Positions 32,824-42,865 of a stretch of 64,000 nucleotides of DNA are shown one piece after another. Both the position numbers and the translations under genes were made by a program. Every line of letters starts with the position of its first letter. Positions within the stretch are counted from its first letter, which is position 1. Origin of the DNA: Haloplanus sp. HW8-1 (GTDB lineage Archaea > Halobacteriota > Halobacteria > Halobacteriales > Haloferacaceae). The stretch is taken from contig NZ_CP098518.1 of NCBI RefSeq assembly GCF_023703795.1, forward strand, positions 3,224,001 to 3,288,000, read 5' to 3'. A model generated the notes under the pieces. That model was not told the DNA's origin. It did not search any database and saw only the letters and a list, made by a program, of their open reading frames with translations.

Positions 32824-34074
32824 GTGACTCGCGCCCTCGACCCGAAAGGCAGTAGAGGATGGCTCACCGCGTTCCGTCGACGGAGAGTCGTGTCCCGAAC
32901 CCGCAGTCGCGTCGCGCTCGCCGGCGTCGTGTACGCCACCCTGCTGGCGCAGGTACTCCTCTATCCCGGGATCGACACGCTCGTCGAGGCGCTCGGCGCC
33001 GCGACGCATCTCGACGCGAGCATGTGGTTTCTGGCCGCGGAGTTCGCGGCGTTCGTCGTCTTCGCGGTCCCCTGGGGACTGGCGAGCGACGCCGCCGGCC
33101 GCCGGGTCCCTTTCGTCGTCGCGGGCGCGCTGCTCGGCTCCCTCGGCTACCTGCTTCTCGCGGTCCTGCCCGGCGCCCTCGCCCTCTCCTTTCCCGCCGT
33201 GCTTGCGCTCCGGGCGTTCCAGGGTGCGGCGACCGTCGGCGCCTTCTCCCTCGCGATGACGATGCTCATGGATCTGGAGGGGTCACACGGCCGCAACATG
33301 GGGGCGACTGGCATCGCCATCGGCCTCGGGACGGCCACGGGTGCGCCCCTCGGTGGCGTTCTCTACGGACTGGGCCCGTTCGTCCCGCTGTACGCGGCCG
33401 CCGGAGTGTTCCTCCTGGTCGCCCTCGGTGTACCGTTCGTGGTGGACCGAGCGCCCGCCGCCGGGGAACGGGCGTCGCCGTTCGCGGGGCTCCGCCGGAC
33501 GCCGCGACTCGCCCTCCCCTACGTCTTCGGCTTCGCGGATCGCCTCACCGCTGGCTTTTTCTCCCTCGTCGGGACCCTCTACTTCCGCACCGTCTTCGAC
33601 CTGAGTCCGGCAGCCACGGGGGTGACGCTCGCGCTGTTTTTCGCCCCCTTCGCGCTGTTGCAGTACCCCTTCGGCGTCGTATCGGACCGGATCGGCCGGA
33701 CCCGTCCCATCGTCGCGGGGTCGGCGCTGTACGGCGGGGCGGTGATCCTCGTCGGTGCGGTGTCGAGCCTCCGGGCCGCACAGGGAGGGATGGTGTTGGT
33801 CGGCGTCCTCGGTGCACTCATGGTACCGGCGACGCTGGCTCTGGTGACGGATCTCGCGGCTCCCGGCGACCGCGGCGTCGCCATGGCGGGGTTCAACATC
33901 GCCGGGAGTCTGGGCTTTCTCGTCGGCATCGTCGGCGGCGGCCTCGTCGCGGACGCCTACGGCTATCGGGCTGCATTCCTGCTGATCGGCGGCCTCGAAA
34001 TCGGACTCGCGGCGGCGACGCTTCCCGCCTTCCGGCGGATCGAGTCGGGGCAGGCGACGGGGAGTGGTCCTTAG
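32824..34074 (+). CDS. MFS transporter
   Basis: A 416-residue major facilitator with 12 predicted helices. The cytoplasmic loop 2-3 motif reads GLASDAAGRRVP, the equivalent loop 8-9 reads GVVSDRIGRTRP, and loop 5-6 carries Gly-rich GLGTATGAPLGG. These fit drug/proton antiporters, but the substrate is unknown. The start is uncertain: GTG 32824 fits a TATA-like GATTTTGC about 40 bp upstream, while GTG 32890 gives a shorter N-terminus. The stop overlaps the converging flavin oxidoreductase gene by 4 bp. Confidence 0.83.
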   Translation: MTRALDPKGSRGWLTAFRRRRVVSRTRSRVALAGVVYATLLAQVLLYPGIDTLVEALGAATHLDASMWFLAAEFAAFVVFAVPWGLASDAAGRRVPFVVAGALLGSLGYLLLAVLPGALALSFPAVLALRAFQGAATVGAFSLAMTMLMDLEGSHGRNMGATGIAIGLGTATGAPLGGVLYGLGPFVPLYAAAGVFLLVALGVPFVVDRAPAAGERASPFAGLRRTPRLALPYVFGFADRLTAGFFSLVGTLYFRTVFDLSPAATGVTLALFFAPFALLQYPFGVVSDRIGRTRPIVAGSALYGGAVILVGAVSSLRAAQGGMVLVGVLGALMVPATLALVTDLAAPGDRGVAMAGFNIAGSLGFLVGIVGGGLVADAYGYRAAFLLIGGLEIGLAAATLPAFRRIESGQATGSGP

Positions 34075-35102
34075 AGCGCGTACGCCAGGCGTTCGCCGGT
34101 ATCCAACCCGTTCCGGACGGCGGCGTGCAGGCGGGCTTCGCCGTCGACCCAGTCACCGAGGACGTAGCATCCTTCCTCCTCGGCGGCGGTCCGCGCCCCG
34201 CGACGGAGCCCCGACTCGGGGAGGGCGTACCGCCAGCCCTGGTGGTCGGTCCAGGCGGGGTCGGCCAGGCGGTCGTCGGCAAGCAGCGTGGCCGCGTGGG
34301 CGGCTAGGTCGGCGACGTTTTCGGCCGGGTCGGCGTCGTATCGCTCGACCGACCACTCGTGGTTCGCCTGCACGACGAGCACCGACTGCCCCTCGGGGAC
34401 GTGGCCGGGCTTGCACTCCTCGCGGGAGATCCACCCGACTTCGTGCTCCTTGTCGGTGTTCACGACGGCGTAGTACGGCCGGTCGAGTCCGAACTCGTAG
34501 CCGAGGACGGCGGTCCAGACGGTCCGATAGTCCACGTCCCGTGTGGCCGCGAGCAGGTCGGTCCGGGCTTCGCTCTCCCAGTCCGCGGTCTCTAGGAGCG
34601 CCGCCGTCTGGGGTGCCGGCGGATTGAGGACGAGCGTGTCGAAAGAACCCCACTGCTCGCCGTCGTCGTCGGTCAGGGTCCACGCGTCCCCCTCCTTCGT
34701 CACGCTCTCGACCCGCGTCCGCCGGTGGACGGTCGCGTCGGTGGCGCCGAAGAGGTGTTTCGCCAGCCGGGTCAACCCGGTCCGGTAGGTCCACTTCCGC
34801 TCGTCGGCGTCCCGCCCCTCGTGGACCGCGCCCGAGCGGTCGAAGGCGTAGACCTCTCCGTCTACCTCGACGAGGCCGTCGTCGAACGTCGAGACGAGGT
34901 CGACCACCCGCTCGTCGTCGTCCTTGAGGTAGTTGGCGCCGTAGTCGTAGGTCACGTCGTCGCGGCGGCGGGTCGCAGCCCGACCGCAGAGTCCCCCCGA
35001 CTTCTCCAGTACGGTGATCGAGGCGTCGGGGACCGCGCCGTCGACGACGTACGTCGCCGCGGCGGCGGCCGCGCCCGCGCCCACGATGCCGATGTCGGTC
35101 AT
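34071..35102 (-). CDS. FAD-dependent amine-oxidase/renalase-like oxidoreductase
   Basis: A 343-residue Rossmann flavoprotein. The FAD dinucleotide site is IGIVGAGAAAAAATY (GxGxxA) at residues 3-17, followed by the ADP-ribose acidic end VLEKSGGLCGRAATRR. A C-terminal block CYVLGDWVDGEARLHAAVRNGL is the usual GD site closing on FAD. The middle contains the RHTRVESV region typical of the renalase/NAD(P)-binding group. The substrate is not inferable. ATG 35102 is preferred over a start 33 bp upstream because it places the glycine motif near the N-terminus. Confidence 0.87.
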   Translation of the reverse strand: MTDIGIVGAGAAAAAATYVVDGAVPDASITVLEKSGGLCGRAATRRRDDVTYDYGANYLKDDDERVVDLVSTFDDGLVEVDGEVYAFDRSGAVHEGRDADERKWTYRTGLTRLAKHLFGATDATVHRRTRVESVTKEGDAWTLTDDDGEQWGSFDTLVLNPPAPQTAALLETADWESEARTDLLAATRDVDYRTVWTAVLGYEFGLDRPYYAVVNTDKEHEVGWISREECKPGHVPEGQSVLVVQANHEWSVERYDADPAENVADLAAHAATLLADDRLADPAWTDHQGWRYALPESGLRRGARTAAEEEGCYVLGDWVDGEARLHAAVRNGLDTGERLAYAL

Positions 35103-35213
35103 ACGTCCACTACGACCGGAACGGCAAAACTCCACGGACCGGAAACGGGGCCCGGTCGCTCGCCCGCACCGTCCGCCCCGGTCGGAGCGGGTCGGCGCGT
35201 TCGCCGGGCAGTG

Positions 35214-36635
35214 TTAGTCGCCCGCGCCGGCCGTCACGTGTGCCCGCCCGAATGCCTTCCAGCGGTTCGACCGAACGCGGGAGACGTTCAGCGCGGCCGG
35301 CACGGCCGTCTCGACAACCATCGCCCCCAGCAACGCGCTCGTGCCGAGGGGCGTGACGAGGCCGAGCGCCGCGAGCGGGAGCGCACAGCCGTAGCGCCCG
35401 GCCAGCGAGGTGAAGAACGGATAGCGGGTGTCGCCCGCGCCTCGGAGCGTCCCGGTCGCGGCGCCGTCGACGCCGAGGAAGACGGCGCTGATGGCGGCGG
35501 CGGCGACGAAGGGACCGGCGACGGCGACGACGGCCGCGTCGTCGACGAACAGCACGGCGATCCGCCCCGACAGCCCGAGAACGACCGTCGATACGAGGAC
35601 GTACACGGTCGCCGAGAGCCGAACGATGGCTCGGGCGTAGGCCTCCGCGTCGGCCGCGTCGCCGGCGCCGAGTCGCTGGCCGACGAGCGTGCTCGCGGCG
35701 ATCGAAAAGCCCCACGAGAAACTACCGAGGAGGGTCCGGACCCGTCGCGCCACCTCGTAGGCGGCCACGACGGCCGGACCGAACGTGGCGGCGATGGCCA
35801 CGAGCGGGAAGGCGACGAGGGTCTCCGCGGTCCGGCGAGCCATCAGCGGCGCGGAGACGACGAGGAGGCGGCGGGTGAGGGGGACACCCCCGTCGAACCG
35901 GAGCGTCGCCCGCGTGACGGCGACGGGACAGGCGCCACGGCCGAAGTAGGTCCGCCCGGAGAGCCCCCACGCGAAGACGCCAGTCACGGCGCCGGTCGCG
36001 ATCGAGGTGCCGGCGGCGGCGCCGGCGACGCCGCGCCCGTAGCCGAAGATCAGGACCGCCGAAAGGACGACGTTCGCCAGCGCTCCGCCCGCGCGGATCG
36101 CCATGGGCGTCAGCGTATCGCCGACGCCAGCGTAGGTTCGGCTGGCGATCAGGTTCGGAAACTCGAAGAGAAGCGCGGGGGCGACGAGCGCGAGGTAGGT
36201 GGCGGCGTGACGGAGAGGTGCCGGCTCCGATCCCAAGACGGCGACGAGTTCGGGCGCGAAGGCGGCGTAGGTGGCGACGATCGGCGCCGCGACGACGGCG
36301 GCGACTGCAAGGGAGACGCCCACGGCGGCGCTCGCTCGGGCCGAGTCCCCGGCGCCGTAGGCCTGGGAGACGAGGGAGACCGTCCCGCCCGCGAGGCCGA
36401 TGCCCAGGAACTTCCCCACCTGCCAGTAGGCGTTGGCGAACGCGAGGCCGGCGACGGCCGCGGTGCCGACGTCCCAGCCGACCATGGCCAGATCGACCGT
36501 GCTCTTGGACATGATGGCGAACCCGGTGACGACCCGGGGCCAGGACAGATCGAACGTCTCGCGAAAGCGCCGGGGATCGATGATCCCGGCGCGGTCGAGG
36601 GCACGGGCGAGCGCGTCGAGACGAGGACCAGCCAT
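35214..36635 (-). CDS. MATE family efflux transporter
   Basis: A 473-residue membrane protein with 12 helices in two similar halves. The halves begin SWPRVVTGFAIMSKSTVDLAMVG and VSAPLMARRTAETLVAFPLV; the loops GDTLTPMAIR and GDTRYPFF are the two symmetric MATE signature loops. Such proteins expel cationic compounds in exchange for Na+ or H+, and Na+ coupling is plausible in a halophile. ATG 36635 is a clear start. It lies 111 bp from the stop of the hydroxyacid dehydrogenase gene upstream, same strand. Confidence 0.9.
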   Translation of the reverse strand: MAGPRLDALARALDRAGIIDPRRFRETFDLSWPRVVTGFAIMSKSTVDLAMVGWDVGTAAVAGLAFANAYWQVGKFLGIGLAGGTVSLVSQAYGAGDSARASAAVGVSLAVAAVVAAPIVATYAAFAPELVAVLGSEPAPLRHAATYLALVAPALLFEFPNLIASRTYAGVGDTLTPMAIRAGGALANVVLSAVLIFGYGRGVAGAAAGTSIATGAVTGVFAWGLSGRTYFGRGACPVAVTRATLRFDGGVPLTRRLLVVSAPLMARRTAETLVAFPLVAIAATFGPAVVAAYEVARRVRTLLGSFSWGFSIAASTLVGQRLGAGDAADAEAYARAIVRLSATVYVLVSTVVLGLSGRIAVLFVDDAAVVAVAGPFVAAAAISAVFLGVDGAATGTLRGAGDTRYPFFTSLAGRYGCALPLAALGLVTPLGTSALLGAMVVETAVPAALNVSRVRSNRWKAFGRAHVTAGAGD

Positions 36636-36746
36636 CGAGCGCCGTTACGCCGGCCGCATCTTGGAGGTTTCCACTCGTCCCGGGACCGACCGCCCTGACG
36701 ACGGAACCTGGGGCGTGGTTCGGGCATCCCACTCCGAACGTGGCTG

Positions 36747-37703
<957 letters not shown>

Positions 37704-37717
37704 CTAGCTTATCAACG

Positions 37718-37804
37718 TTTCGACAGATGTCGACGTACTGTTAGCCGTCCGTCCTACTTTTCGACAGATACCGAAGGCAAGCACCCATCTGTCCGTACTT
37801 TTAC
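37718..37804 (+). promoter_or_regulatory. GACAGAT boxes and TATA element in divergent promoter
   Basis: TTTCGACAGAT occurs at 37718-37728 and again at 37759-37769 (41 bp apart, four DNA turns), and the inverse ATCTGTC lies at 37787-37793. A TATA-like CTTTTACAAT follows at 37798-37807, about 30 bp before the ATG at 37834. The set looks like operator sites for a common regulator of the dehydrogenase and TPP enzyme genes. Confidence 0.55.
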
Positions 37805-37833
37805 AATCCCAGACGGTGGTACTGTTCAACGAT

Positions 37834-39447
37834 ATGATCGTAACGGATGCCGTCGCGGGGATCCTGGCCGAAGAAGGTGTCGAACACCTGGTCGGATTCC
37901 CGAGCAATCCTCTCTTCGACGACGACGCGGCCGAGGATGCCGGCATCCGGTCGATCGTCGTTCGGCAGGAGCGGACCGGCGCTCACATTCTTGACGGCAT
38001 CGCCCGCATCACGTCGGGCGATCAGGTCGAAGCGTTCGCCTGCCAGCACGGCCCCGGAACGGAGAACTCCGTCGGCGGCATCGCCCAGGCGTACGCGGAG
38101 TCGGCACCCATCGTCGCGCTGCCGGCCGGCTACTCCCGTGCGAAGACGAACACGGACCCGAAGTTCAGTTCGCTGATCAACTACCAGGCGGTCACGAAGA
38201 CGACCGAGCAGTTGACCGATCCGGCGGCGACCGAGGAGACGATCCGACGAGCGTTCCAGGCGGCGCGCAACGGTCGCCAGCGCCCCGGGCTGGTCGAGAT
38301 ACCGAAGGACGTCTTCTCGGAGGCGGTCGGCGAAATCGACTACGAGCCCACGTCGTCGACGCGGACGGCGCCCGATCCACGCGCCGTCGAGGCGGCGGTC
38401 GACGCGCTCCTCGACGCCGAGCTACCCGTCATCAACGCCGGACAGGGCGTCCACTACGCGAAGGCGTGGGAACCGCTGCTGGAACTGGCCGACCTGCTGG
38501 AGGCGCCGGTCGCGACCACGCTCAACGGCAAGAGCGCCTTCCCCGAGGACCATCCGCTCGCGCTCGGCGCGGGGTCGAAAAGCGAGCCCCGCCAACTCAA
38601 CCACTTCGTCAACGAGGCCGACGTACTCTTCGGTATCGGCTGTAGCTTCACCGAGACCGCCTACGGCATCACGCCGCCGACCGAGGACAACACTCTCATC
38701 CACTCGACGAACGATCCCGGCGACGTGGACAAGGACTACAAATCCGATCTCGCAGTCATCGGCGACGCGAAACTCGTCCTCGAAGCCATCGTCGACGGAA
38801 TCGAGGACCGCGTCGCCGACACGGGCTTTGGCCGGTACGACGACGTGACTGCCGAAATCTCGGAGGTCGAGGCGGCGTGGCGCGACGACTGGGCGGACGT
38901 CCTGACGTCCGACGAGACGCCGATCAACCCCTACCGCGTCGTCCACGAACTCGATCGGACACTCGACAAGGAGGAAGTCGTCGCCACCGCCGACGCCGGC
39001 AACACCCGTGACTTCATGGCGCCCTTCTTCGAGGTGACCGAACCTCTCTCCTATCTCGGCTGGGGGAAGACCACGCAGCTGGGATACGGGCTGGGCCTGA
39101 TGATGGGCGCGAAGCTCATCCACCCCGAGAAGACCTGCGTCCACGTCATGGGGGACGGCGCCATCGGCATGGTCGGCATGGACTTCGAGACGGCCGTCCG
39201 AGAGGATATCCCGATCATCGCCGTCGTGCTGAACAACTTCGAGATGGCGAGCTACGACACGCCGTTCTCGGGGCACTACGCCGACTTCGCCGAGTCGATG
39301 GGCGGCTACGGCGAACGCATCGAGGACCCCGAGAACGTCTCAGACGCCATCGAACGCGCCGTCCAGAAGACCGAAGCGGGCACGCCGGTCCTACTCGAGT
39401 TCCTCACCGCGACGTATACCGAGCTCTCGCGCCCCGACCTCGAGTAG
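37834..39447 (+). CDS. thiamine-diphosphate-dependent enzyme (acetolactate synthase-like)
   Basis: A 537-residue enzyme with the three-domain POX/ALS layout: N-terminal pyrimidine-binding domain with the catalytic glutamate in RQERTGAHILDG, central domain (INAGQGVHYA), and C-terminal diphosphate domain with the Mg/ThDP motif GDGAIGMVGMDFETAV...LNN. It has the fold of acetolactate synthase, sulfopyruvate and phosphonopyruvate decarboxylases; no FAD or quinone-site feature allows a choice. ATG 37834 is used; a GTG 18 bp upstream is possible. The divergent 2-hydroxyacid dehydrogenase could act on its keto-acid substrate. Confidence 0.87.
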   Translation: MIVTDAVAGILAEEGVEHLVGFPSNPLFDDDAAEDAGIRSIVVRQERTGAHILDGIARITSGDQVEAFACQHGPGTENSVGGIAQAYAESAPIVALPAGYSRAKTNTDPKFSSLINYQAVTKTTEQLTDPAATEETIRRAFQAARNGRQRPGLVEIPKDVFSEAVGEIDYEPTSSTRTAPDPRAVEAAVDALLDAELPVINAGQGVHYAKAWEPLLELADLLEAPVATTLNGKSAFPEDHPLALGAGSKSEPRQLNHFVNEADVLFGIGCSFTETAYGITPPTEDNTLIHSTNDPGDVDKDYKSDLAVIGDAKLVLEAIVDGIEDRVADTGFGRYDDVTAEISEVEAAWRDDWADVLTSDETPINPYRVVHELDRTLDKEEVVATADAGNTRDFMAPFFEVTEPLSYLGWGKTTQLGYGLGLMMGAKLIHPEKTCVHVMGDGAIGMVGMDFETAVREDIPIIAVVLNNFEMASYDTPFSGHYADFAESMGGYGERIEDPENVSDAIERAVQKTEAGTPVLLEFLTATYTELSRPDLE

Positions 39448-39606
39448 GACGGCCCGCTGTTCCGACCAAGATATAACCATTTCAAGTCACATAGGGGAGA
39501 CGAGTTATTGGTTGTAGTTATATTTACCCGCCAACCGGCCGTATCGTGAGCCATGGCACCGAACGGCACGATTGGATAGCCACGCCAGGCCCGGCGTCGG
39601 GCACTC

Positions 39607-39789
39607 GTGAAGACGCTCTGCTATCGCGTCCTGATGGTAGGTGTCACCGTCGCCGTCACCTTGCTCGTCGTCGGGGACATAGGCGACGCCGTGAGTGTCG
39701 GCCTCGTCGCCAACCTCGCCAAGACGGGCGTGTACTACGCGTACGAACGCCTGTGGGATCGGATCGAGTGGGGGCTGTCGCGGCCGTGA
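39607..39789 (+). CDS. DUF2061 family small membrane protein
   Basis: A 60-residue protein starting at GTG 39607 (MKTLCYRVL). The first hydrophobic segment is TVAVTLLVVG, followed by SVGLVANLAKTGVYYAYERLWDRIEWG, the family signature K-x(3)-YY-x(2)-ERLW. In bacteria such domains are found next to sulfate-assimilation genes, but no function is known. AT-rich DNA with GTTATATTTACC at about 39518-39529 supplies a promoter. An ATG 54 bp upstream is closed by a stop after eight codons. Confidence 0.85.
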   Translation: MKTLCYRVLMVGVTVAVTLLVVGDIGDAVSVGLVANLAKTGVYYAYERLWDRIEWGLSRP

Positions 39790-39831
39790 CCGTGGAAAAA
39801 GCTAACGAGTATCGAGCACGTAGGCCGCCCG

Positions 39832-40101
39832 ATGGCCTTCGAACTCGGCTTCCTCGTCGGGTCGCTGGCGCTGCTCGGTCTGTTGATCTACGTGACGCGG
39901 TTCCGTGGCCCCTCGCTCCCCCACGAGACGGCGGAGGGCGAACGGGAGATCCCGGAGGGCGACACTGTGGTCGACGGCGTCCACGCCCCATCGGCCGAGG
40001 CCACGGTCGAGCAGTGCGACCTCTGTGGCGAGAACCCGGCGACGCGCTCCGTCAGCGACATGCGGGTCTGTGGCGAGTGCGACGAGGACCTGCTGACGTA
40101 G
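39832..40101 (+). CDS. membrane-anchored zinc-ribbon protein
   Basis: An 89-residue protein with one N-terminal transmembrane helix (about 5-22, LGFLVGSLALLGLLIYV), a Glu/Pro linker, and a C-terminal zinc ribbon with knuckles CDLCGENPA and VCGECDEDL near residues 62-85. The orientation suggests the ribbon faces the cytoplasm. No function is known. It is 42 bp downstream of the DUF2061 gene on the same strand and converges on the aldo/keto reductase gene. Confidence 0.75.
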   Translation: MAFELGFLVGSLALLGLLIYVTRFRGPSLPHETAEGEREIPEGDTVVDGVHAPSAEATVEQCDLCGENPATRSVSDMRVCGECDEDLLT

Positions 40102-40132
40102 CCGCCGTCGCCCCGTCCGGGCCGCTGCGCCG

Positions 40133-40975
40133 TCACTCCGGAATGCCGTATACGTCGTCGGTCCAGTCCCGGGTCGGGGTGTCGTAGATCGGCGCGTTCC
40201 GATCCCGGTCGTCGAGTCGCTCCACATCGGCCTCGTCGAGCTCCCAGTCGGAGATATCGGCGTTCGCGCGGATGTGCGCGGGCGTGGACGACTTCGGCAG
40301 GACGGTGATGCCGCGCTGGATCGCCCACCGCAACACGACCGTCGCCGGCGACCGGTCGTACGTCTCGGCGAGTTCCCGGACGACCTCGTCCTCGAAGATT
40401 TCGGTCCTGGCCAGCGGGGCAGCCGCCTCGACGGCCACGCCCGTCTCGCGGCAGTACTCGACGAGATCCGGCCGCTGGAACCAGGGGTGGAACTCGATCT
40501 GGTTGACCGCGATCGGCACGTCGGCGACGCGCTGTGCGCAGCCGAGCTGGTAGGCGCTGAAATTCGAGACGCCGACGTTCCGGACCAGCCCGCGGTCGTG
40601 CAGCGTCGCCATCGCGTCCAGCGACTCCCGGAGTGACACGGCCGGGTTCGGCCAGTGGATCAGGTAGAGATCGAGGTAGTCGACGCCCAGTCGGTCGAGC
40701 GACGCCTCACAGGACTCGATTACCGACCCGTAGTGGAGATGCTTGGGGAGGACCTTCGAGGTGAGAAACACGTCGTCGCGGTCGTACTCCGCGAGGGCGG
40801 CGCCGACGGCGGCCTCGTTACCGTACCCCTCGGCGGTGTCGACGTGGGCGTAGCCGGCGTCGATGGCCGTCCGGATCGCCCGATCGATCGTCTCGTCGTC
40901 GAGGTTCCACGTACCGAAGCCGAGCCGTGGGAGTTCGTCGCCACTCGGCAGCGTCCGGGTCGGAACGGTCGTCAT
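40133..40975 (-). CDS. aldo/keto reductase
   Basis: A 280-residue NADPH-dependent TIM-barrel reductase. The catalytic tetrad is visible: Asp and Tyr in DTAEGYGNEAAVG, Lys in TSKVLPKHL, and His in YLIHWPNP. The cofactor-binding C-terminal block reads RGITVLPKSSTPAHIRAN, with the conserved Lys-Ser of NADPH-specific AKRs. Its closest type is the 2,5-diketogluconate reductase/prostaglandin F synthase-like AKR5 subgroup. ATG 40975 is the natural start. It converges with the zinc-ribbon gene at 39832. Confidence 0.92.
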   Translation of the reverse strand: MTTVPTRTLPSGDELPRLGFGTWNLDDETIDRAIRTAIDAGYAHVDTAEGYGNEAAVGAALAEYDRDDVFLTSKVLPKHLHYGSVIESCEASLDRLGVDYLDLYLIHWPNPAVSLRESLDAMATLHDRGLVRNVGVSNFSAYQLGCAQRVADVPIAVNQIEFHPWFQRPDLVEYCRETGVAVEAAAPLARTEIFEDEVVRELAETYDRSPATVVLRWAIQRGITVLPKSSTPAHIRANADISDWELDEADVERLDDRDRNAPIYDTPTRDWTDDVYGIPE

Positions 40976-41051
40976 ACCCGAGCCACCGTCCGGCGCCCAA
41001 TTGAAACTACGGGTCGCGGCGGCCGGCGGACGACCGCCGGCGCGGCTCGGC

Positions 41052-42179
41052 TTACCCCCGCAGCACCTCGACAGGGTTGGCCGTCGACGCCTTCCAGGCG
41101 GGGTAGACGCCGCTGAGCGTGCTCGCGACGACCGCGAAGCCGAACCCGAGCGCGAGGAATTCGAGGTTGCGCGGCTGGAAGACGAGCATCGGCTGCCCGT
41201 TGAGCTGTCCGTTGACGGTGTAGCCGACGAGCACCGACAGGACGACGCCGACGGCCCCGCCGACGACGCCGACCAGCGCGGCCTCGGCGACGATCATCCG
41301 CATCACCTCCCGGCGACGGATGCCGACCGCCCGGAACACCCCGATCTCGGCCCGGCGCTCCACGACGCTCATCAGCATCACGTTCAGGATGCTGACGCCG
41401 GCGACGACCAGCGAGATGGAACCGACGCCCAGCAACGCGGCGTTGAGGGTGGCGAAAAAGCCGCTGACGCTCTCCTGGATGTCCGCGGGAGTGAACGTGT
41501 CGACGACCTCCTCGCGCTGGTTTACCTCCGCTGGGATCTCCGCCGCGAGTCGCTGGGCGTCTTCCCCGTCCTCCGCGACGACGGTCACTTGGTCGTAGCC
41601 ATCCCGGTCGATGTCGTCGAGTGGGACGACCACGGAGACGCCCTGGCCGAAGCCGCCGGGTTCGTCGAGGATGGCGATGATCCGGTACGAGCGACCACCG
41701 ATCGAGACGGTCTGCCCGAGTTCCACGCCGAGTTCGTCCGCGAGTTCGGCGTTGAGCAGGGCACCGCTCCGCATCGGCGACGGGATGGTCCCCTCGGCGG
41801 CGTCGTAGAGCGCGGCGGGGCGGGAGACCGCCTCGACGCTCACCTGCCGGCGCTCGGAGCGGGAGGCCACCTCCAGCGTCTCGGTTCGCTGGGGAGCGAC
41901 CACCGCGCCGGTCGCCACCCGCTCTATCGAGTCGACCTGCGCGTCGGTGATGACGTTCTCGGCGTTCTCCTCGCCGGGAAACACCGTCACCGTGTTCGAG
42001 AGCCCGCCCAGTTCCTGCGTAGCACCGTACTGCAGCGCCGTGCCCGTGATGCCGATGGCGGCGATGGCGACGACCCCGATGACGATTCCGAGGGTCGCCA
42101 GCCCGGTTCGGAGCTTGTTCCGCCAGAGGTTGAGCCACGCCATCCGGAGCGCCGGAAACTCGAGCGAATCGAGCGTCAC
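41052..42179 (-). CDS. MacB/FtsX-type ABC transporter permease
   Basis: A 375-residue permease with four helices: one near the N-terminus (RTGLATLGIVIGVVAIAAIG), a large extracytoplasmic MacB-like periplasmic core domain (about 45-240), and three C-terminal helices (SISLVVAGVSILNVMLMS, IVAEAALVGVVGGAVGVVLS, EFLALGFGFAVVASTLSG). The GxxKA ending (PAWKASTANPVEVLRG) is typical of the class. It works with the ATPase encoded upstream (4-bp overlap). Such transporters act on envelope peptides, lipoproteins or signals rather than true transport. Confidence 0.92.
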   Translation of the reverse strand: MTLDSLEFPALRMAWLNLWRNKLRTGLATLGIVIGVVAIAAIGITGTALQYGATQELGGLSNTVTVFPGEENAENVITDAQVDSIERVATGAVVAPQRTETLEVASRSERRQVSVEAVSRPAALYDAAEGTIPSPMRSGALLNAELADELGVELGQTVSIGGRSYRIIAILDEPGGFGQGVSVVVPLDDIDRDGYDQVTVVAEDGEDAQRLAAEIPAEVNQREEVVDTFTPADIQESVSGFFATLNAALLGVGSISLVVAGVSILNVMLMSVVERRAEIGVFRAVGIRRREVMRMIVAEAALVGVVGGAVGVVLSVLVGYTVNGQLNGQPMLVFQPRNLEFLALGFGFAVVASTLSGVYPAWKASTANPVEVLRG

Positions 42180-42865
42180 TGAATCACCCCGTCGACGAGT
42201 TCGACCGTCCGGTCGGTGAACTCCGTCACCAGTTCGTCGTGGGTGACCGCCACCACACCCACCTCCTCTTCAGTGCTGATGCGCTCGAACTCCTCCAGGA
42301 TGTTGCGCCCGGTGTCCCGGTCCAGGTTGCCAGTCGGTTCGTCCGCAAGCAGGAGCCGGGGTTCGTTCACCAGCGCCCGCGCGATGGCGACGCGCTGGCG
42401 CTGCCCGCCAGAGAGCTGATCGGGTCGGTGGTCGAGTCGGTCGCCGAGCCCCATCCGGCCGAGGAGGTCACGCGCCCGTGGGGTCCGATCACCCTCGACG
42501 AACATCGTCGGTACGAGGACGTTCTCGGTGGCCGTCAGCATGGGGACGAGATGGAAGGACTGGAAGACGAAGCCGATGGTTCGCCGTCGGGCCATCGTGC
42601 GTGCCTCGTCGTCGTAGTCGGTCACGTCGTCGTCGTCGAGACGGACCGTCCCGGCGGTGGGAACGTCGAGGAGGCCGAGGATGTTGAGCAGCGTGCTCTT
42701 TCCGGAGCCGCTGGGGCCGATGACAGCGACCATCTCGCCGGGATCGACGGCGAAATCGACGTGTGAGAGGGCGGCGATGGTTTCGCCGCCGCTCCGGTAC
42801 TCCTTGGTGACGTCGTCGAGTGTGGCGACCGGCCCGGTCGCGCCGCCGCGGGGGTGTTCGGTCAT
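42176..42865 (-). CDS. MacB/LolD-type ABC transporter ATPase
   Basis: A 229-residue ATPase. Walker A GPSGSGKS lies at 50-57, the Q-loop is FVFQSFHL, the signature LSGGQRQR, and Walker B LLLADEPTGNLD, the ADEPTGNLD form characteristic of the MacB/LolD/FtsE group. Start ATG 42865 overlaps the stop of the exported CARDB-type protein gene (ATGA), and its own stop overlaps the permease start, so three genes form a tight operon. Confidence 0.93.
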   Translation of the reverse strand: MTEHPRGGATGPVATLDDVTKEYRSGGETIAALSHVDFAVDPGEMVAVIGPSGSGKSTLLNILGLLDVPTAGTVRLDDDDVTDYDDEARTMARRRTIGFVFQSFHLVPMLTATENVLVPTMFVEGDRTPRARDLLGRMGLGDRLDHRPDQLSGGQRQRVAIARALVNEPRLLLADEPTGNLDRDTGRNILEEFERISTEEEVGVVAVTHDELVTEFTDRTVELVDGVIQ